Part shown: positions 63,254 to 64,000 of the stretch, one piece after another | Numbering within the stretch: position 1 is the first letter of the stretch | Layout of the letters: each line of letters opens with the position of its first letter | Assembly: GCA_036336795.1 (NCBI GenBank) | Contig: JAYZFL010000006.1 | Coordinates: forward strand, 18,785-82,784 | DNA: 64,000 bases | Reading direction: 5' to 3' | Source of the DNA: UBA822 sp036336795 | GTDB lineage: Bacteria > Gemmatimonadota > Gemmatimonadetes > Longimicrobiales > Gaopeijiaceae | The notes under the pieces: model-generated | Told to the model about the DNA's origin: nothing | Database searches by the model: none | Seen by the model: only the letters and a program-made list of their open reading frames with translations | Translations under genes and position numbers: made by a program

Positions 63254-64000
63254 TTGGAACTACTTCGGGCACTCGGTGTCTTGGCAGAGCCACCCTCGGT
63301 CGAGCACCGTCGGATCGCAGGAGTGCTGGAACTTCCTGGGACGCCGGAGCCAAGCGATTACTCGAACATCTTTGACCTTGAGCTCCGACCATACGCCTCG
63401 ATCTATCTTGGCTCGGATGGCCTTATAGGTGGTGAGGCTTTCGATCGTATCGCGGGTTTCTGGAGAGCACTCAAGTGGGATCCTCCTTCGGATGCGGATC
63501 ACCTGGGAAGTCTGCTCGGGCTCTATGCGACCCTGACGGAAGCAGAAACGCGGGAAAGCGATGAAGCCCGCACGGCTCTGTTCAGGCACTCTCGATCGGT
63601 TCTCCTATGGGAGCACCTCTCACCGTGGATTTTTCCGTACCTCCACCGTGTGGCAGAGGTTTCAGGTGGGGTTTACCGAGCTTGGGCGTGTCTTCTGGAC
63701 GATGCTCTTCATGCCGAACTTAGTGAGCTCGGTGATTTCGACACCAGGCCTCCCCATTTATCGTTGGCCCCTAATCTGCCCGATCCTAGAACTGAAGGTG
63801 CGGACGCATTTATCATTGGGTTGCTCGCGCCGGTTCGGAGCGGAATGATCTTGCTACCTAGGGACTTGGCTCGAGCGGCCGAACACGCAGGCGTCGGTGT
63901 CCGGGTAGGGCGGCGGCGGGGGACTCTAAGGGGTCTCCTATCTGAAGCACCGAAGGCCACGCTGGAGTGGCTTGCTCAAGAGTCACAGTCTCGTGTGCCC
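63254..64000 (+). CDS. TorD-family molybdoenzyme chaperone, cut by the edge
   Basis: An open reading frame that runs off the window end without a stop (249 codons seen). It begins at a TTG with AGGAGG repeats 2-5 bases upstream; a stop at 63,242 in the same frame rules out an earlier start. The N-terminal half resembles TorD/DmsD-type chaperones: PYASIYLGSDGL, GGEAFDRIAGFWRAL, DHLGSLLGLYATL and LLWEHLSPWIFPYL. These bind the catalytic subunit and help cofactor insertion. Beyond about residue 170, proline- and charge-rich sequence continues, so the protein is longer than a usual TorD or is followed by an extra domain. Its position after the catalytic subunit supports the role. Confidence 0.75.
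   Translation, partial: MELLRALGVLAEPPSVEHRRIAGVLELPGTPEPSDYSNIFDLELRPYASIYLGSDGLIGGEAFDRIAGFWRALKWDPPSDADHLGSLLGLYATLTEAETRESDEARTALFRHSRSVLLWEHLSPWIFPYLHRVAEVSGGVYRAWACLLDDALHAELSELGDFDTRPPHLSLAPNLPDPRTEGADAFIIGLLAPVRSGMILLPRDLARAAEHAGVGVRVGRRRGTLRGLLSEAPKATLEWLAQESQSRVP

Noticed and set aside
1..64000. CRISPR arrays, insertion sequences, prophage or integrase genes
   Set aside because: No regularly spaced direct repeats, transposase or integrase motifs were seen in either strand.

Overview
This window reads as a chromosomal segment of a free-living Gram-negative bacterium with an outer membrane. Outer-membrane beta-barrels, a TolC/RND efflux set, lipoproteins and Tat or Sec exported hydrolases all support that. 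The mix of gene families (TolB-propeller amidohydrolase, sortilin-like BNR protein, paired M16 peptidases, M55 aminopeptidase, FMN glutamate-synthase-like protein, TorD-dependent molybdoenzyme, moderate GC) recalls marine or sponge-associated Gemmatimonadota. That assignment is inference from gene content; no rRNA or other phylogenetic marker was analysed. I found no rRNA, tRNA, CRISPR array, insertion sequence or prophage.

Region 1 (1-15,500) holds single genes and short clusters. They are an exported TolB-propeller amidohydrolase, a small two-helix membrane protein, a purine permease, an FMN/Fe-S glutamate-synthase-like protein, a Tat-type aldo/keto reductase, a beta-lactamase-fold hydrolase overlapping a CocE-type hydrolase, an ImuB-like Y-family protein, and a ferric-iron permease plus binding lipoprotein. 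A Fur-box-like palindrome lies upstream of the iron-binding protein. Region 2 (15,700-21,300) has NADP-type isocitrate dehydrogenase, then leucyl aminopeptidase, a TonB-plug outer-membrane protein and an M55 D-aminopeptidase, a likely peptide-use group.

Region 3 (21,400-32,650) is a long, tightly packed, co-directional housekeeping run: yicC, gmk, rpoZ, coaBC, family-4 uracil-DNA glycosylase, dnaB, ispD, a Sua5/YwlC protein, a YwlE-type arginine phosphatase, aroE, and a catalytic/non-catalytic pair of M16 peptidases. Many genes overlap by 4 bases. A large sortilin-like propeller protein faces it on the minus strand (32,663-35,839).

Region 4 (36,200-50,000) is central metabolism. It carries gap-pgk-tpiA-secG, an E1-beta and E2 of a 2-oxoacid dehydrogenase with lipB, an RNase H homologue with altered active-site residues, carA, an HU protein, an ECF sigma/anti-sigma/Spy-like trio, moaD-moaE-moaA for molybdenum cofactor, and malate dehydrogenase. 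Region 5 (50,270-58,640) is an efflux operon: TetR, TolC, adaptor, RND pump and an additional outer-membrane barrel.

Region 6 (58,700-64,000, running off the edge) is the most distinctive. A four-cluster ferredoxin subunit is fused to an NrfD-type membrane anchor, followed by a large molybdopterin catalytic subunit without a Tat signal and a TorD-like chaperone. The gene order and the missing Tat signal suggest a cytoplasm-facing, quinone-linked molybdoenzyme of the DMSO-reductase superfamily, in the style of SoeABC. Its substrate cannot be read from the sequence.
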